Assembly (NCBI GenBank): GCA_021795255.1
Contig: JAJYPQ010000016.1
Coordinates: 1-23,376, forward strand
DNA length: 23,376 nucleotides
Direction: 5' to 3'
Origin: Pseudomonadota bacterium
GTDB lineage: Bacteria; Pseudomonadota; Gammaproteobacteria; Acidiferrobacterales; Acidiferrobacteraceae
Below the pieces are notes generated by a model. That model saw only the letters and a program-made list of their open reading frames with translations. It was not told where the DNA came from and did not search any database. Positions 1 through 7,037 of the stretch are shown in pieces (the stretch's first letter is position 1; every line of letters begins with the position of its first letter). The translations under genes were made by a program, and so were the position numbers.

Positions 1-51
1 AACAAAGTCGGGTTTTGTTAGTATCTACTTACTCGTAAGTCCTTAATTTTA

Positions 52-126
52 TGGTGGGCGATAGTGGGTTTGAACCACTGACCCCTGCCGTGTGAAGGCA
101 GTGCTCTACCGCTGAGCTAATCGCCC
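52..126 (-). tRNA. tRNA-Val (anticodon CAC), CCA encoded
   Basis: Read on the minus strand, the 75 bases fold into a full cloverleaf. The acceptor stem is GGGCGAT pairing with ATCGCCC, followed by discriminator A and an encoded CCA. The D arm is GCTC/GAGC, the anticodon stem is CTGCC/GGCAG with loop TTCACAC, and the T arm is AGTGG/CCACT with loop TTCAAAC. The loop places CAC at positions 34-36, which reads the valine codon GUG. A good promoter lies directly upstream (139-167). Downstream (1-51) are two AT-rich inverted repeats, 27-40 and 1-19. Neither has the GC stem plus T-run of a clear terminator, and the window edge cuts the view. Confidence 0.96.
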
Positions 127-138
127 CGATGCGCGGCC

Positions 139-167
139 AGTCTACGAAAAAGCAAGCGCTTGGTCAA
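139..167 (-). promoter_or_regulatory. sigma-70-type promoter for tRNA-Val
   Basis: On the minus strand there is a -35 TTGACC (162-167), a 17-nt spacer and a -10 TAGACT (139-144), followed by a GC-rich segment (GGCCGCGC) before the tRNA 5' end at 126. A GC-rich discriminator is typical of stable-RNA promoters under stringent control; that part is inferred from the family pattern. The -35 shares bases with the -35 of the divergent promoter at 161-190. Confidence 0.6.
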
Positions 168-190
168 TTTGGCGTGAGGTTTGTTAGAAT
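161..190 (+). promoter_or_regulatory. predicted promoter of the HugZ-like gene, probably leaderless
   Basis: The -35-like TGGTCA (161-166) is followed by an 18-nt spacer and the -10 TAGAAT (185-190). Six bases later comes the GTG start at 197. Transcription would be expected to begin at about 196-198, on the start codon itself. The only purine-rich stretch upstream (GAGG, 176-179) is 17 nt from the start, too far for a normal ribosome binding site. Confidence 0.5.
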
Positions 191-196
191 GACTAC

Positions 197-949
197 GTGA
201 ACAACTACCAGAAAGCTGTGAAAGACGCTCGGGACCTAGTCCGCTCGCAGGTGAATGCGGTGTTGTCGACGTTGTCGAGCGAGATGGATGGATGGCCCTT
301 TGGCTCGGTGGCCCCCTATATCCTGGACTACGAAGGACATGCCATTCTCCTGCTCTCGGATTTGGCCCAACACAGCCGGAATATCAAAAAGGACGACCGC
401 GTCAGCCTTCTTGCCTGGGAACAGGAGAAGGGCGATATCCAGCAGGCCGGCCGGGTCACTTTGTTAGGGCGTGCCCGGGAGATAGAGGGCACGGACTCCC
501 TACGTGATCGCTACTTGCGCTATTTACCTCAAGCTCAGCAGTATTTCGCGATCCACGACTTCCGTTTTTATCGATTATCGGTGGAGCGCGTGCGCTTCAT
601 TGGGGGCTTTGGCGATATTCACTGGGTACGCGGAGAAGACTATCGCCTGAACCCAGAGTCTTGGGATGCCGACTTCGCAGAAGTAGAGAGGAGCGCGGTT
701 GTGCACATGAATGCCGACCATCGCGACGCCCTCATCCACTATTGTCACGCTGTAGGCGTTGAGGAAACAGAGCCCCGTCTCCTCGGGATTGATCCCGAGG
801 GCTTCGATATCCAGACCCGGGCACGGCGAGTGCGTATTCGCTTTGCCAGCGCCGTGCGTGACGCCGCGACTATGCGCTCGGCCTTCGTTCGTCTTTCACA
901 GGACCTAAGGACTTCCGGGGACGAGCTGCCAAGTTCCGGTTCCCGATAG
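197..949 (+). CDS. HugZ-like haem-utilisation / pyridoxamine 5'-phosphate oxidase-fold protein with DUF2470 domain
   Basis: A 250-residue protein. The N-terminal part (about 10-150) has the split-barrel flavin/haem-binding pattern of the PNPOx-like family, with the typical opening in which a short helix is followed by LSTLSSEMDGWPFGSVAPY and then a strand with LLLSDLAQHSRNIKKDDRVSLL. The C-terminal part (about 165-240) carries the DUF2470 signature VHMNADHRDALIHYC. This two-domain architecture is that of HugZ-type proteins linked to haem degradation or iron acquisition. A specific activity cannot be assigned from sequence, and some members act as general flavin or haem binders. The start is GTG at 197, where no Shine-Dalgarno sequence is visible but a -10 hexamer sits 6 nt upstream. 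Its last 45 bases overlap the end of the convergent ABC transporter gene. Confidence 0.85.
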   Translation: MNNYQKAVKDARDLVRSQVNAVLSTLSSEMDGWPFGSVAPYILDYEGHAILLLSDLAQHSRNIKKDDRVSLLAWEQEKGDIQQAGRVTLLGRAREIEGTDSLRDRYLRYLPQAQQYFAIHDFRFYRLSVERVRFIGGFGDIHWVRGEDYRLNPESWDADFAEVERSAVVHMNADHRDALIHYCHAVGVEETEPRLLGIDPEGFDIQTRARRVRIRFASAVRDAATMRSAFVRLSQDLRTSGDELPSSGSR

Positions 950-2629
950 CTCTAAGCGCGTCCTGTGGTAGGCGTTGAGAGCGGACCTGTGGCCTACGCT
1001 CACCACCGTACTGTGAGGCAGGCGCTCGCGCAATAGGGTATAGAGTTGCGCTTCGGCCGGCTCGTCCAAGGCCGACGTGGCCTCATCCATATAAATCCAT
1101 TGTGGTTTTTGCAACAAAATGCGGGCAAAGGCTATCCGCTGTTGCTCGCCCAGAGACAGGATAAGGGGCCATTGTTTGTGTTCATCGAGCTGTTCAATCA
1201 GTCGCGGAAGCCCAACCGCTGTTAAGGCCTCGGCCAAGGTATCGGTTGTGGTCTCAGGCGAGCCGTGCGGGTAGAGGAGCACATCGCGGAGACTCCCGAG
1301 CGGCAGATAGGGCTTTTGCGGCAAAAAGAGCGAAACGCCGCGCGCCGGCGTTGCCACTTCGCCACTCCCGAAAGGCCATAAACCAGCCAAGGCCCGTATC
1401 AAGGTACTTTTGCCGCTTCCAGACGGTCCCGCAAGCAGCATGGTCTCGCCGGGTTTGACCGCCAGCGAAAGGTCGGAGAGGAGGGCGCGGCCGCCTGGAA
1501 CGTGGAGACTCACCGATTGCAGGTGCAAGGTATCCCCCGTGGTATGAGTGAGTGCGTTGTATTTTTCTGTTTCATCGCGAACCCCTTGCATGTGCTCACT
1601 AAACCCCGTCAACCGATCGACGACGGCGTGCCACGAGGCAAGGTCTGGGTAGATCGTGACGATATAAGAAAGCCCGCCTTGCACTTGACCGAAGGCCGAC
1701 GAGATCTGCATCACAAGACCGAGCTGGATCTGTTTGGCGAAAAAACTCGGCGCGGATACCAGAAACGGAAAGATGATGGCGGCCTGCCCATAACCGGAGG
1801 AGAACCAGTTTATGATCTTTTGCCGTTTCATAATGGCCCAGTAATTTTTAAAGATAAATGCAAAGCGCTCCCCCAGGCCCTTATGTTCTTGGTCTTCGCC
1901 GTTATAAAGCGCGATGCTTTCGGTGTTCTCGCGGACCCTCACAAGGTTAAAACGAAAATCGGCGTCAAATCGTTGCTGATTGAAGCTAAGTCCGATCAGC
2001 GGGCGTCCGAGCCTTAACATAAGCCAGGTACCGACGACCGAGTAAAGTAAGGCTGCCCATACCAGATAGCCTGGGATATCCCAGATGCGGCCGTCAAAGG
2101 GGATCGTGAGGCGGCTTGAGAGGATCCAGAGCATGGTGATAAAAGAGGCGATCGTCACGACAGAACTCAGAAGACCGAGGGAGAGCTTTAGGGTGCCGCG
2201 GATAAAGGCGCTGATGTCGTCTGCGATACGCTGATCCGGGTTATCGGTTCCATCACCTAGGATTTGCATCCGATAGTAGGTCTGGTCAGACAGCCAATCT
2301 TTGAGGTAGTGGTGGGTCATCCAGCGCCGCCAACGGATCTGGAGCATTTCCCCTAGATACATTTGATAAACGGATCCTGCGATGTAGAGCCCGGCAAGCC
2401 AGGAGAAGCGCAACATGGCGCTCCAAAACGCAGGCTCGTTATAGTGTTGAAGGGCGTCGTAGAAGCCGTTGTACCACTCCGTGATCAAGACGTTGATGTA
2501 GACAAGACCCAGGCTTAGACCCACAACTATGGTGAGTAAGCCATAGGCCGCCCAGCGTTCCTCGGATTTCCAATACGGCGCGGCGATACGCCACGCGCCG
2601 CGAAAGAATGCGCGATTAAACCGTTCCAT
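905..2629 (-). CDS. ABC transporter, fused permease and ATPase (SbmA/BacA-YddA type)
   Basis: A 574-residue half-transporter. Residues about 1-340 form the membrane domain of the SbmA_BacA / YddA family, with hydrophobic segments such as GLLTIVVGLSLGLVYINVLI and the conserved EWYNGFYDALQ motif near residue 52. Residues about 370-574 form an ATPase with Walker A GPSGSGKST (about 401-409), signature LSLGEQQR (about 490), Walker B WIYMDEATSALDE (about 506) and H-loop SVGHRS. Relatives move vitamin B12, bleomycin-like or peptide substrates across the inner membrane. The substrate here is unknown, and export versus uptake cannot be decided. The ATG at 2629 has only a weakly placed GAGGG 11 nt upstream. 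The gene converges on and overlaps the HugZ-like gene by 45 nt. Confidence 0.9.
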   Translation of the reverse strand: MERFNRAFFRGAWRIAAPYWKSEERWAAYGLLTIVVGLSLGLVYINVLITEWYNGFYDALQHYNEPAFWSAMLRFSWLAGLYIAGSVYQMYLGEMLQIRWRRWMTHHYLKDWLSDQTYYRMQILGDGTDNPDQRIADDISAFIRGTLKLSLGLLSSVVTIASFITMLWILSSRLTIPFDGRIWDIPGYLVWAALLYSVVGTWLMLRLGRPLIGLSFNQQRFDADFRFNLVRVRENTESIALYNGEDQEHKGLGERFAFIFKNYWAIMKRQKIINWFSSGYGQAAIIFPFLVSAPSFFAKQIQLGLVMQISSAFGQVQGGLSYIVTIYPDLASWHAVVDRLTGFSEHMQGVRDETEKYNALTHTTGDTLHLQSVSLHVPGGRALLSDLSLAVKPGETMLLAGPSGSGKSTLIRALAGLWPFGSGEVATPARGVSLFLPQKPYLPLGSLRDVLLYPHGSPETTTDTLAEALTAVGLPRLIEQLDEHKQWPLILSLGEQQRIAFARILLQKPQWIYMDEATSALDEPAEAQLYTLLRERLPHSTVVSVGHRSALNAYHRTRLELSGTGTWQLVPGSP

Positions 2630-2664
2630 CTGCGATTAAGCCCTCAACGCCCTTTATTGTTCCT

Positions 2665-2733
2665 GCCCCTGGGACCCTGTTGGGGCGGCTTTCGTTCCCT
2701 CATGATAGCATGCGGGCTAAGGTCCCAGGCGGC
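2665..2733. repeat. long-arm inverted repeat between two divergent genes
   Basis: CCTGGGACC at 2668-2676 is matched by its exact reverse complement GGTCCCAGG at 2721-2729. Each arm can be extended by 3 bp (GCC 2665-2667 with GGC 2731-2733) if one base, C2730, is bulged. The 44-nt loop contains a smaller palindromic patch around CATGATAGCATG. It lies in the 200-bp gap between the ABC transporter gene (minus) and the lipoprotein gene (plus). It could form a cruciform, a 5'-leader hairpin or an operator; no T-run follows either arm, so it is not an obvious terminator. Confidence 0.45.
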
Positions 2734-2829
2734 CCTATTGACCGCAGGGTTTCTTCTCCTTTAGGGTCTCTTGAGTACGGCAAGCCCTTGAGGGCGCCCC
2801 ATAATAAGAGTTCTTGGAGAAAATGGGAT

Positions 2830-4302
2830 ATGAGACTGCGACCCACTACACGTATATCTGTTATGGCCACCGTGGCGGCTTTGGCCTTTCTGTCGGGCTG
2901 TAGTCATAAGCCCGCTCCTGCCAAGTCCAGTCCGCTTAAGGCCGCCACGGCAAAACCAAAGGCGGCCTCGGGCACGCCTTTGGCATCACCCCACACCTGG
3001 CTTGCTTATGCCGGGAACGCGGCCCACGACCCGAGTTATGCAGCGCCCAAGGGGGCACCGGGCGTCAGCTGGATCTTCCGGGTACCAGGTTCCGTGCCAG
3101 GACGGATGTCGAAGGCCCAAATCAAAAAGACCTACGTCAGTATGACGGCTGTCCGCGATCTCGTCGGAATTCCGATCGGTGTGTCAGTGGCCGACGGCAC
3201 GGTCTACGTCCCGGACGACAACGGCTTTGTGTATGCCGTGAATGGCTCCAATGGGCATGTGTTGTGGCGTTTCAATGCCCGTAACGAGATCATGACCACG
3301 CCGCTTGTCGCGGGTCACGGGGCCCATAAGCTTGTCTACGTCGGGGGCGGAAACGCCAACTTCAGCTATACCCAGGCCGTGAAGTTCGGCCACAAGGGCG
3401 TGCCTGTGGTCCGCGGTACGGACATCAGCGGGATCTATGCCCTGCACGCCCAAACCGGCCACTTGGCTTGGGTTTACCATACGCAGGGCGAGGACATGCC
3501 AACGCCCATCATCACCGCAGGCATGCTCGTCTTTGGCAGTGGCGACGGTCACGTCTATGGGTTGAGCGCGGCCACCGGGCAACTGAAGTGGAAGGTCCGC
3601 ATTACATCGTTTGTGAGCATGTCGTCTGCGACTCGTTATAAGCATCTCGTCATCATGGCCGGGACCCACCCCAATGCGGTGTACGCAGTGAACGCTGTGA
3701 CCGGCAAGCTTGTTTGGCACACGACACCTGCGGGCGTCTTTTCGAGCAGTATGGGCGATTGCGCGCCGGCCCAAAGCCAGGGGGTTGTCGTAACCCAGTT
3801 CGAACAACGCGCCAAGGGCGTGCATCGCGCAAAGAGTGTCGAGATCGGATGGGACGCCCAAACCGGTAAGACCCTTTGGGAGACGACTCTCGGAGTCGGG
3901 AAGGTGCCACCGCGCAATAAGGATGCAGTACCCATGATCGCAGGGGGCGTCGTTTATACGGGAAGCCCGGTCACGGCGAGCGCCTATGGCCTTAATCTTA
4001 AAACTGGAAAAATACTCTGGCATACGCCCCTTAAGGTCAAGATGAAGGCGGCGCCGAGCGTGGCCGGGAAAAACCTTCTCTATCCGGTCGGGAATGGCGC
4101 CATCTTTGTGGTGAATCGCAAGACCGGAAAGATCGTCGGTCGATATATGACCCACCACGGCGGCTTCGGACCACAAAACGGGGTCGTAATCGACCATACG
4201 TTTTTGATTGGTAGCAATTTCGGTTGGCTTTATGCGCTGCCGGTCAAGACCATAACGGCGAAGCCAATCAAAGCCACGCTTGCGAAGTCCACGCACTCAT
4301 AG
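2830..4302 (+). CDS. outer-membrane lipoprotein with PQQ-type beta-propeller (BamB-like fold)
   Basis: A 490-residue protein. The start is ATG 2830, supported by GGAGA (2816-2820) 9 nt upstream and by a proper lipoprotein signal peptide right after it. That signal has basic residues R2/R4/R8, a hydrophobic core VMATVAALAF and lipobox LSGC with the acylated cysteine at 24. Serine at +2 favours outer-membrane sorting. An in-frame upstream ATG (2680) would bury this signal behind 50 unrelated residues and is not preferred. The mature part shows repeated PQQ-repeat blades of the form VYAVNxxTGxxxW (for example IYALHAQTGHLAW, VYAVNAVTGKLVWH, GWDAQTGKTLWE), predicting a seven- or eight-bladed propeller. 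BamB shares this fold, but the long spacer and weak similarity do not prove a Bam role. A periplasmic scaffold or an enzyme without visible catalytic residues are alternatives. Confidence 0.8.
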   Translation: MRLRPTTRISVMATVAALAFLSGCSHKPAPAKSSPLKAATAKPKAASGTPLASPHTWLAYAGNAAHDPSYAAPKGAPGVSWIFRVPGSVPGRMSKAQIKKTYVSMTAVRDLVGIPIGVSVADGTVYVPDDNGFVYAVNGSNGHVLWRFNARNEIMTTPLVAGHGAHKLVYVGGGNANFSYTQAVKFGHKGVPVVRGTDISGIYALHAQTGHLAWVYHTQGEDMPTPIITAGMLVFGSGDGHVYGLSAATGQLKWKVRITSFVSMSSATRYKHLVIMAGTHPNAVYAVNAVTGKLVWHTTPAGVFSSSMGDCAPAQSQGVVVTQFEQRAKGVHRAKSVEIGWDAQTGKTLWETTLGVGKVPPRNKDAVPMIAGGVVYTGSPVTASAYGLNLKTGKILWHTPLKVKMKAAPSVAGKNLLYPVGNGAIFVVNRKTGKIVGRYMTHHGGFGPQNGVVIDHTFLIGSNFGWLYALPVKTITAKPIKATLAKSTHS

Positions 4303-4324
4303 GGTAAGGGTCTCACCTGCCCTG

Positions 4325-4987
4325 GTGGGCGCGGTGCGGGCCTTAAACGCACGGCGGCGGTTGGTCGTGTCGACACTGGTCGGCACGACTGTCTATCTCC
4401 TTGCCCCGGCCGGTTATCTCGTGGATAGCCGCTTGTTGTTAGGTTGGGACGGCGCTTGCCTCACGTTTCTTTTAATGGCCTGGACTGTCATGGGCCTTGC
4501 GAATGCGAAGGAGACCTGCCGCAGTACCTTGGAGCAGGACCAGAGCGGCTTTACGGTCCTTCTTGTCGCGACCCTAGCGGCTTCTGCGAGTCTCTTTGCC
4601 ATTCTCTTTCTTTTGAGCCAAGGCAAAGGCGCGGCGTCCGCACTTAAGGTAGCACACCTCGCTCTCTCGATATCGGCTGTGATCAGTTCCTGGTTTGTCG
4701 TCCATACTTTGTTTGCCTTTCACTATGCCCATAGTTTTTATCGGGGTCGGGCGGTGCAAGACGGGGTGCGTGACGAGGGCGGGATCCGGTTTCCAGGCGG
4801 TGCCCTCCCGCACTATGTGGATTTTTTGTATTTCTCGTTTGTCATTGGCATGACGTCGCAGGTCTCGGACGTGTCGATTACTTCCCACAGTATCCGGCGC
4901 GCCGCGCTGATTCATGGCATCTTGTCGTTTGCCTTCAATACTTTGGTGCTCGCACTCACGATCAATATCGTGGCGGGCATCGTCTAG
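4325..4987 (+). CDS. DUF1345 family inner-membrane protein
   Basis: A 220-residue hydrophobic protein with about five predicted membrane spans: LVVSTLVGTTVYLLAPAGYL, CLTFLLMAWTVMGLA, a span at VLLVATLAASASLFAILFLL, the next span SISAVISSWFVVHTLFAF, and a C-terminal span SFAFNTLVLALTINIVAGIV. The family signature is clear in YVDFLYFSFVIGMTSQVSDVSITSHSIRR. The function of DUF1345 is unknown. The start is uncertain. GTG 4325 gives the usual family length and has AAGGG (4306-4310) upstream, although the spacing is long. A TTG at 4280 would add 15 residues and overlap the lipoprotein gene by 23 nt, but has no ribosome binding site. The gene is probably cotranscribed with the lipoprotein gene. Confidence 0.8.
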   Translation: MGAVRALNARRRLVVSTLVGTTVYLLAPAGYLVDSRLLLGWDGACLTFLLMAWTVMGLANAKETCRSTLEQDQSGFTVLLVATLAASASLFAILFLLSQGKGAASALKVAHLALSISAVISSWFVVHTLFAFHYAHSFYRGRAVQDGVRDEGGIRFPGGALPHYVDFLYFSFVIGMTSQVSDVSITSHSIRRAALIHGILSFAFNTLVLALTINIVAGIV

Positions 4988-4996
4988 CGGAAGCGC

Positions 4997-6037
4997 CTAG
5001 GGCGCAGGATTGGGTGAGCGGGCATGGACTGCGTCGATCGCCGCCAGCATCTCGGGGGTCAACACAAGTTTCGCATTCTCCAAATTCTCTTTCAATTGAT
5101 CAAGGGTGCGGGCACCTACGAGTGTGGATGCGGTAAAAAACCGGGAGCGCGCGAAGGCAAGGGCCAGCGCCCCTAGCGGGACACTAAAATCGTGGGCGAG
5201 CTGGGCATAGGCGCGGACCGCGGCTTCGACCGCCGGCTTGCGGTAACGGGGACCGAATTGCGGAAAACGGACAAGACGGGCCTCGGGCTCGGCCGAGCCT
5301 AGGTACTTTCCTGTGAGGAGCCCAAATGCTAAGGGGCTATAGCCAAGAAGCCCCAGCTTTTCTTGGTGGCAAACCTCCGCCAAGCCGGTCTCGAATGAGC
5401 GGTTCAGAAGGTTGTAGGCGTTTTGTATGGTCACAATGCGTGGCAGCTTATGACGAACCGCCGATTCGAGAAAGCGCAGCGCCCCCCAAGGGGTCTCATT
5501 ACTAAGCCCTAGGTATCGGACCTTGCCTTCCTTGACCAAGGCGCCGAGAGCCGCGAGTTGCTCGTCGATCAGGTGGCCCTCGTCTTCGCCGCTGTGCGGC
5601 TCATAGTGTGTATCGCCAAATAGAGGCAGGGGACGCGCTGGCCAATGAGTCTGATAGATATCGACATAGTCGGTTTTAAGGCGCTTTAGGCTGTCGTGTA
5701 GGGCCGTACGGATATTAGTCTCGTCCAGCGCCTTAGGGCCGCCCCGTATCCAGGTAAAGCCGCGGGACGGTCCTGCGACCTTCGTCGCGATTATGATCTC
5801 GCCGCGGTTTTGCTTTTTTAGCCATTCACCGACAATCGTCTCGGTAGCACCCTGGGTCTCGGCGCGCCCCGGGACGGGATACATCTCGGCCATATCCAGG
5901 AGTGTGACACCCTGGCTCAGGGCGTAATCGAGTTGCTTATGAGCATCGTCGCGATCGGTCTGTTCGCCGAACGTCATGGTGCCAAGGCCGATGTCCGAAA
6001 CGGTAAGGTCGGTGTGCGGGAGGGCGTGGAGGATCAT
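4997..6037 (-). CDS. tas: NADP(H)-dependent aldo/keto reductase, Tas type
   Basis: A 346-residue protein, the same length as E. coli Tas and very similar along its whole length (opening LGLGTMTFGEQ-like motif, then DMAEMYPVPGRAETQGATET and RIVTIQNAYNLLNRSFE). The aldo/keto reductase tetrad is present: D48, Y53, K86 and H131. It should reduce carbonyl compounds with NADPH in the cytoplasm. E. coli Tas was found as a suppressor of tyrosine auxotrophy, but the natural substrate is not settled. An in-frame ATG at 6064 would add nine residues. I prefer 6037 because it matches family length and sits 6 nt after a promoter-like sequence whose -35 is a perfect TTGACA; no Shine-Dalgarno sequence is seen for either start. 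A small GCGCC/GGCGC inverted repeat (4993-5005) spans the stop codon. Confidence 0.93.
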   Translation of the reverse strand: MILHALPHTDLTVSDIGLGTMTFGEQTDRDDAHKQLDYALSQGVTLLDMAEMYPVPGRAETQGATETIVGEWLKKQNRGEIIIATKVAGPSRGFTWIRGGPKALDETNIRTALHDSLKRLKTDYVDIYQTHWPARPLPLFGDTHYEPHSGEDEGHLIDEQLAALGALVKEGKVRYLGLSNETPWGALRFLESAVRHKLPRIVTIQNAYNLLNRSFETGLAEVCHQEKLGLLGYSPLAFGLLTGKYLGSAEPEARLVRFPQFGPRYRKPAVEAAVRAYAQLAHDFSVPLGALALAFARSRFFTASTLVGARTLDQLKENLENAKLVLTPEMLAAIDAVHARSPNPAP

Positions 6038-6043
6038 GGCGCG

Positions 6044-6072
6044 ACTTTGCCAATTTGGGCGCATGCTGTCAA
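6044..6072 (-). promoter_or_regulatory. predicted promoter of tas, probably leaderless
   Basis: On the minus strand there is a -35 TTGACA (6067-6072, perfect consensus), a 17-nt spacer and a -10-like CAAAGT (6044-6049, 3 of 6 consensus bases), then 6 nt to the ATG at 6037. The spacing predicts initiation on or next to the start codon. The weak point is the -10. Confidence 0.5.
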
Positions 6073-6359
6073 ATGGAGAGGCGAGGTCTTGGGCGTAGCC
6101 GGTGAGGCCACGCCGTGAAAGGAGCGGACTCTTATCATCGCGCGGACGGCCCTCGTTTCGCTATGATGGGGTCCGATTATGTTCGGGACCCTAAAGCGTC
6201 TCTCTTGAGGCCTTAGACTTTCGGGGTATGGGCCCCCACCCATCGCAGTGTCAGACCCGAGTGGGTTTGGGTAAACGTTGCGGTTCAGCCCCGCGGCTAG
6301 GAGATCAAAGGGGGCTTTGTGCGGGAAGACCGCGAATGGCGAGGTGTGAGGTGCAGACA
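6073..6359. other. intergenic region between divergent tas and tsaB
   Basis: About 290 bases without a supported gene. An open frame continues upstream of tsaB to 6228, but its residues look like no protein I know and the ribosome binding site supports the later start. The region holds an isolated -10-like TATGAT (6162-6167) without a matching -35, and a 6-bp inverted repeat GGGTCC/GGACCC (6169-6174 and 6186-6191). It may carry the tsaB promoter, but I cannot place it. Confidence 0.4.
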
Positions 6360-7016
6360 GTGAATATGTTGGCCATAGAGACGGCAACGCCGATATTGTC
6401 GGTCGCCGTAACCGTGGGTGGTCGGGTGTTTGAGCGACGCGTAGAAGACCCGGCGGCGCGCGCCGAAGGCGTGCTCGAGCTATTGCGGGGATTGCTCACA
6501 GAGGCCGAGACCTCGCTTGCCGCCCTGGATGTCATCGCCTTTGGGCGAGGCCCCGGATCGTTTACCGGGCTTCGAGTGGCGGCAGCGATAGCCCAAGGGC
6601 TCGCTTACGCCCAGGACTTACCGGTGATTCCGATTTCGTCTTTGGCGGCTTTGGCGCAGGAGGCCGTAGGGACCGATATTTTGGCAGCTATCGATGCGCG
6701 TCGCGACGAGGTCTACTATGGATTTTTCACACGATCCGCAAACGGTTTAGTCGAGCCGGTCGGCGCGGAGGCCGTGGACGCGCCGGCTTCGATACCGTTG
6801 CCCACGGGTCGCGTGTATAAGGCGGTGGGAAGCGGCTTCGACCACTACTGGCAGGCGTTGCACGAGCGTCCTGGCCTGTCTTACGAAGCCCATAAGGCCC
6901 CGAATGCGCGCGCGATTCTGATGCTGGCGCAAGCGTCTTTCGAGCGCGGCGCATGGGTAAATGCGGCCCAGGCGTTGCCCATCTATTTGCGCGATAACGT
7001 CGTTCAGGGCAGTTAA
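6360..7016 (+). CDS. tsaB: tRNA threonylcarbamoyladenosine biosynthesis protein TsaB
   Basis: A 219-residue protein of the ASKHA fold (YeaZ/TsaB). It opens with MLAIETAT followed by SVAV, the first phosphate-binding strand of the family, and carries the conserved segment GRGPGSFTGLRVA (about 62-74). A further typical stretch is ISSLAALAQE and then DARRDEVYYGFF. TsaB is the non-catalytic partner that dimerises with TsaD; with TsaE they transfer threonylcarbamoyl from threonylcarbamoyl-AMP, made by TsaC, to A37 of ANN-reading tRNAs. The start is GTG 6360, chosen because GAGGTG (6348-6353) lies 6 nt upstream. An ATG two codons later (6366) is possible. The other t6A genes are not in this window. 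Confidence 0.93.
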   Translation: MNMLAIETATPILSVAVTVGGRVFERRVEDPAARAEGVLELLRGLLTEAETSLAALDVIAFGRGPGSFTGLRVAAAIAQGLAYAQDLPVIPISSLAALAQEAVGTDILAAIDARRDEVYYGFFTRSANGLVEPVGAEAVDAPASIPLPTGRVYKAVGSGFDHYWQALHERPGLSYEAHKAPNARAILMLAQASFERGAWVNAAQALPIYLRDNVVQGS

Positions 7017-7031
7017 GCGCTGTGCTAGAAT
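7003..7031 (+). promoter_or_regulatory. predicted promoter of the MutS2-like gene, probably leaderless
   Basis: The -35-like TTCAGG (7003-7008, inside the end of tsaB) is followed by a 17-nt spacer and the -10 TAGAAT (7026-7031), then 6 nt to the ATG at 7038. No Shine-Dalgarno sequence lies in the 21-nt gap after tsaB. The -10 hexamer and the 6-nt distance are identical to those of the gene at 197. Confidence 0.4.
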
Positions 7032-7037
7032 TCGGCC

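Noticed and set aside
1..51. AT-rich inverted repeats downstream of tRNA-Val as an attachment site or terminator
   Set aside because: There is no repeat of the tRNA 3' end, no integrase gene and no GC stem with a T-run. The window edge prevents a better look.
1502..2017. A 171-codon plus-strand open frame inside the ABC transporter gene
   Set aside because: It lies opposite the membrane domain and linker of a transporter with all its motifs, and it has no ribosome binding site or family match.
3184..4296. A 370-codon open frame antisense to the beta-propeller lipoprotein gene
   Set aside because: The product has no recognisable domain and is rich in arginine and histidine, as expected for a frame opposite a GC-rich gene. 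The plus strand has a lipoprotein signal and clear PQQ repeats.
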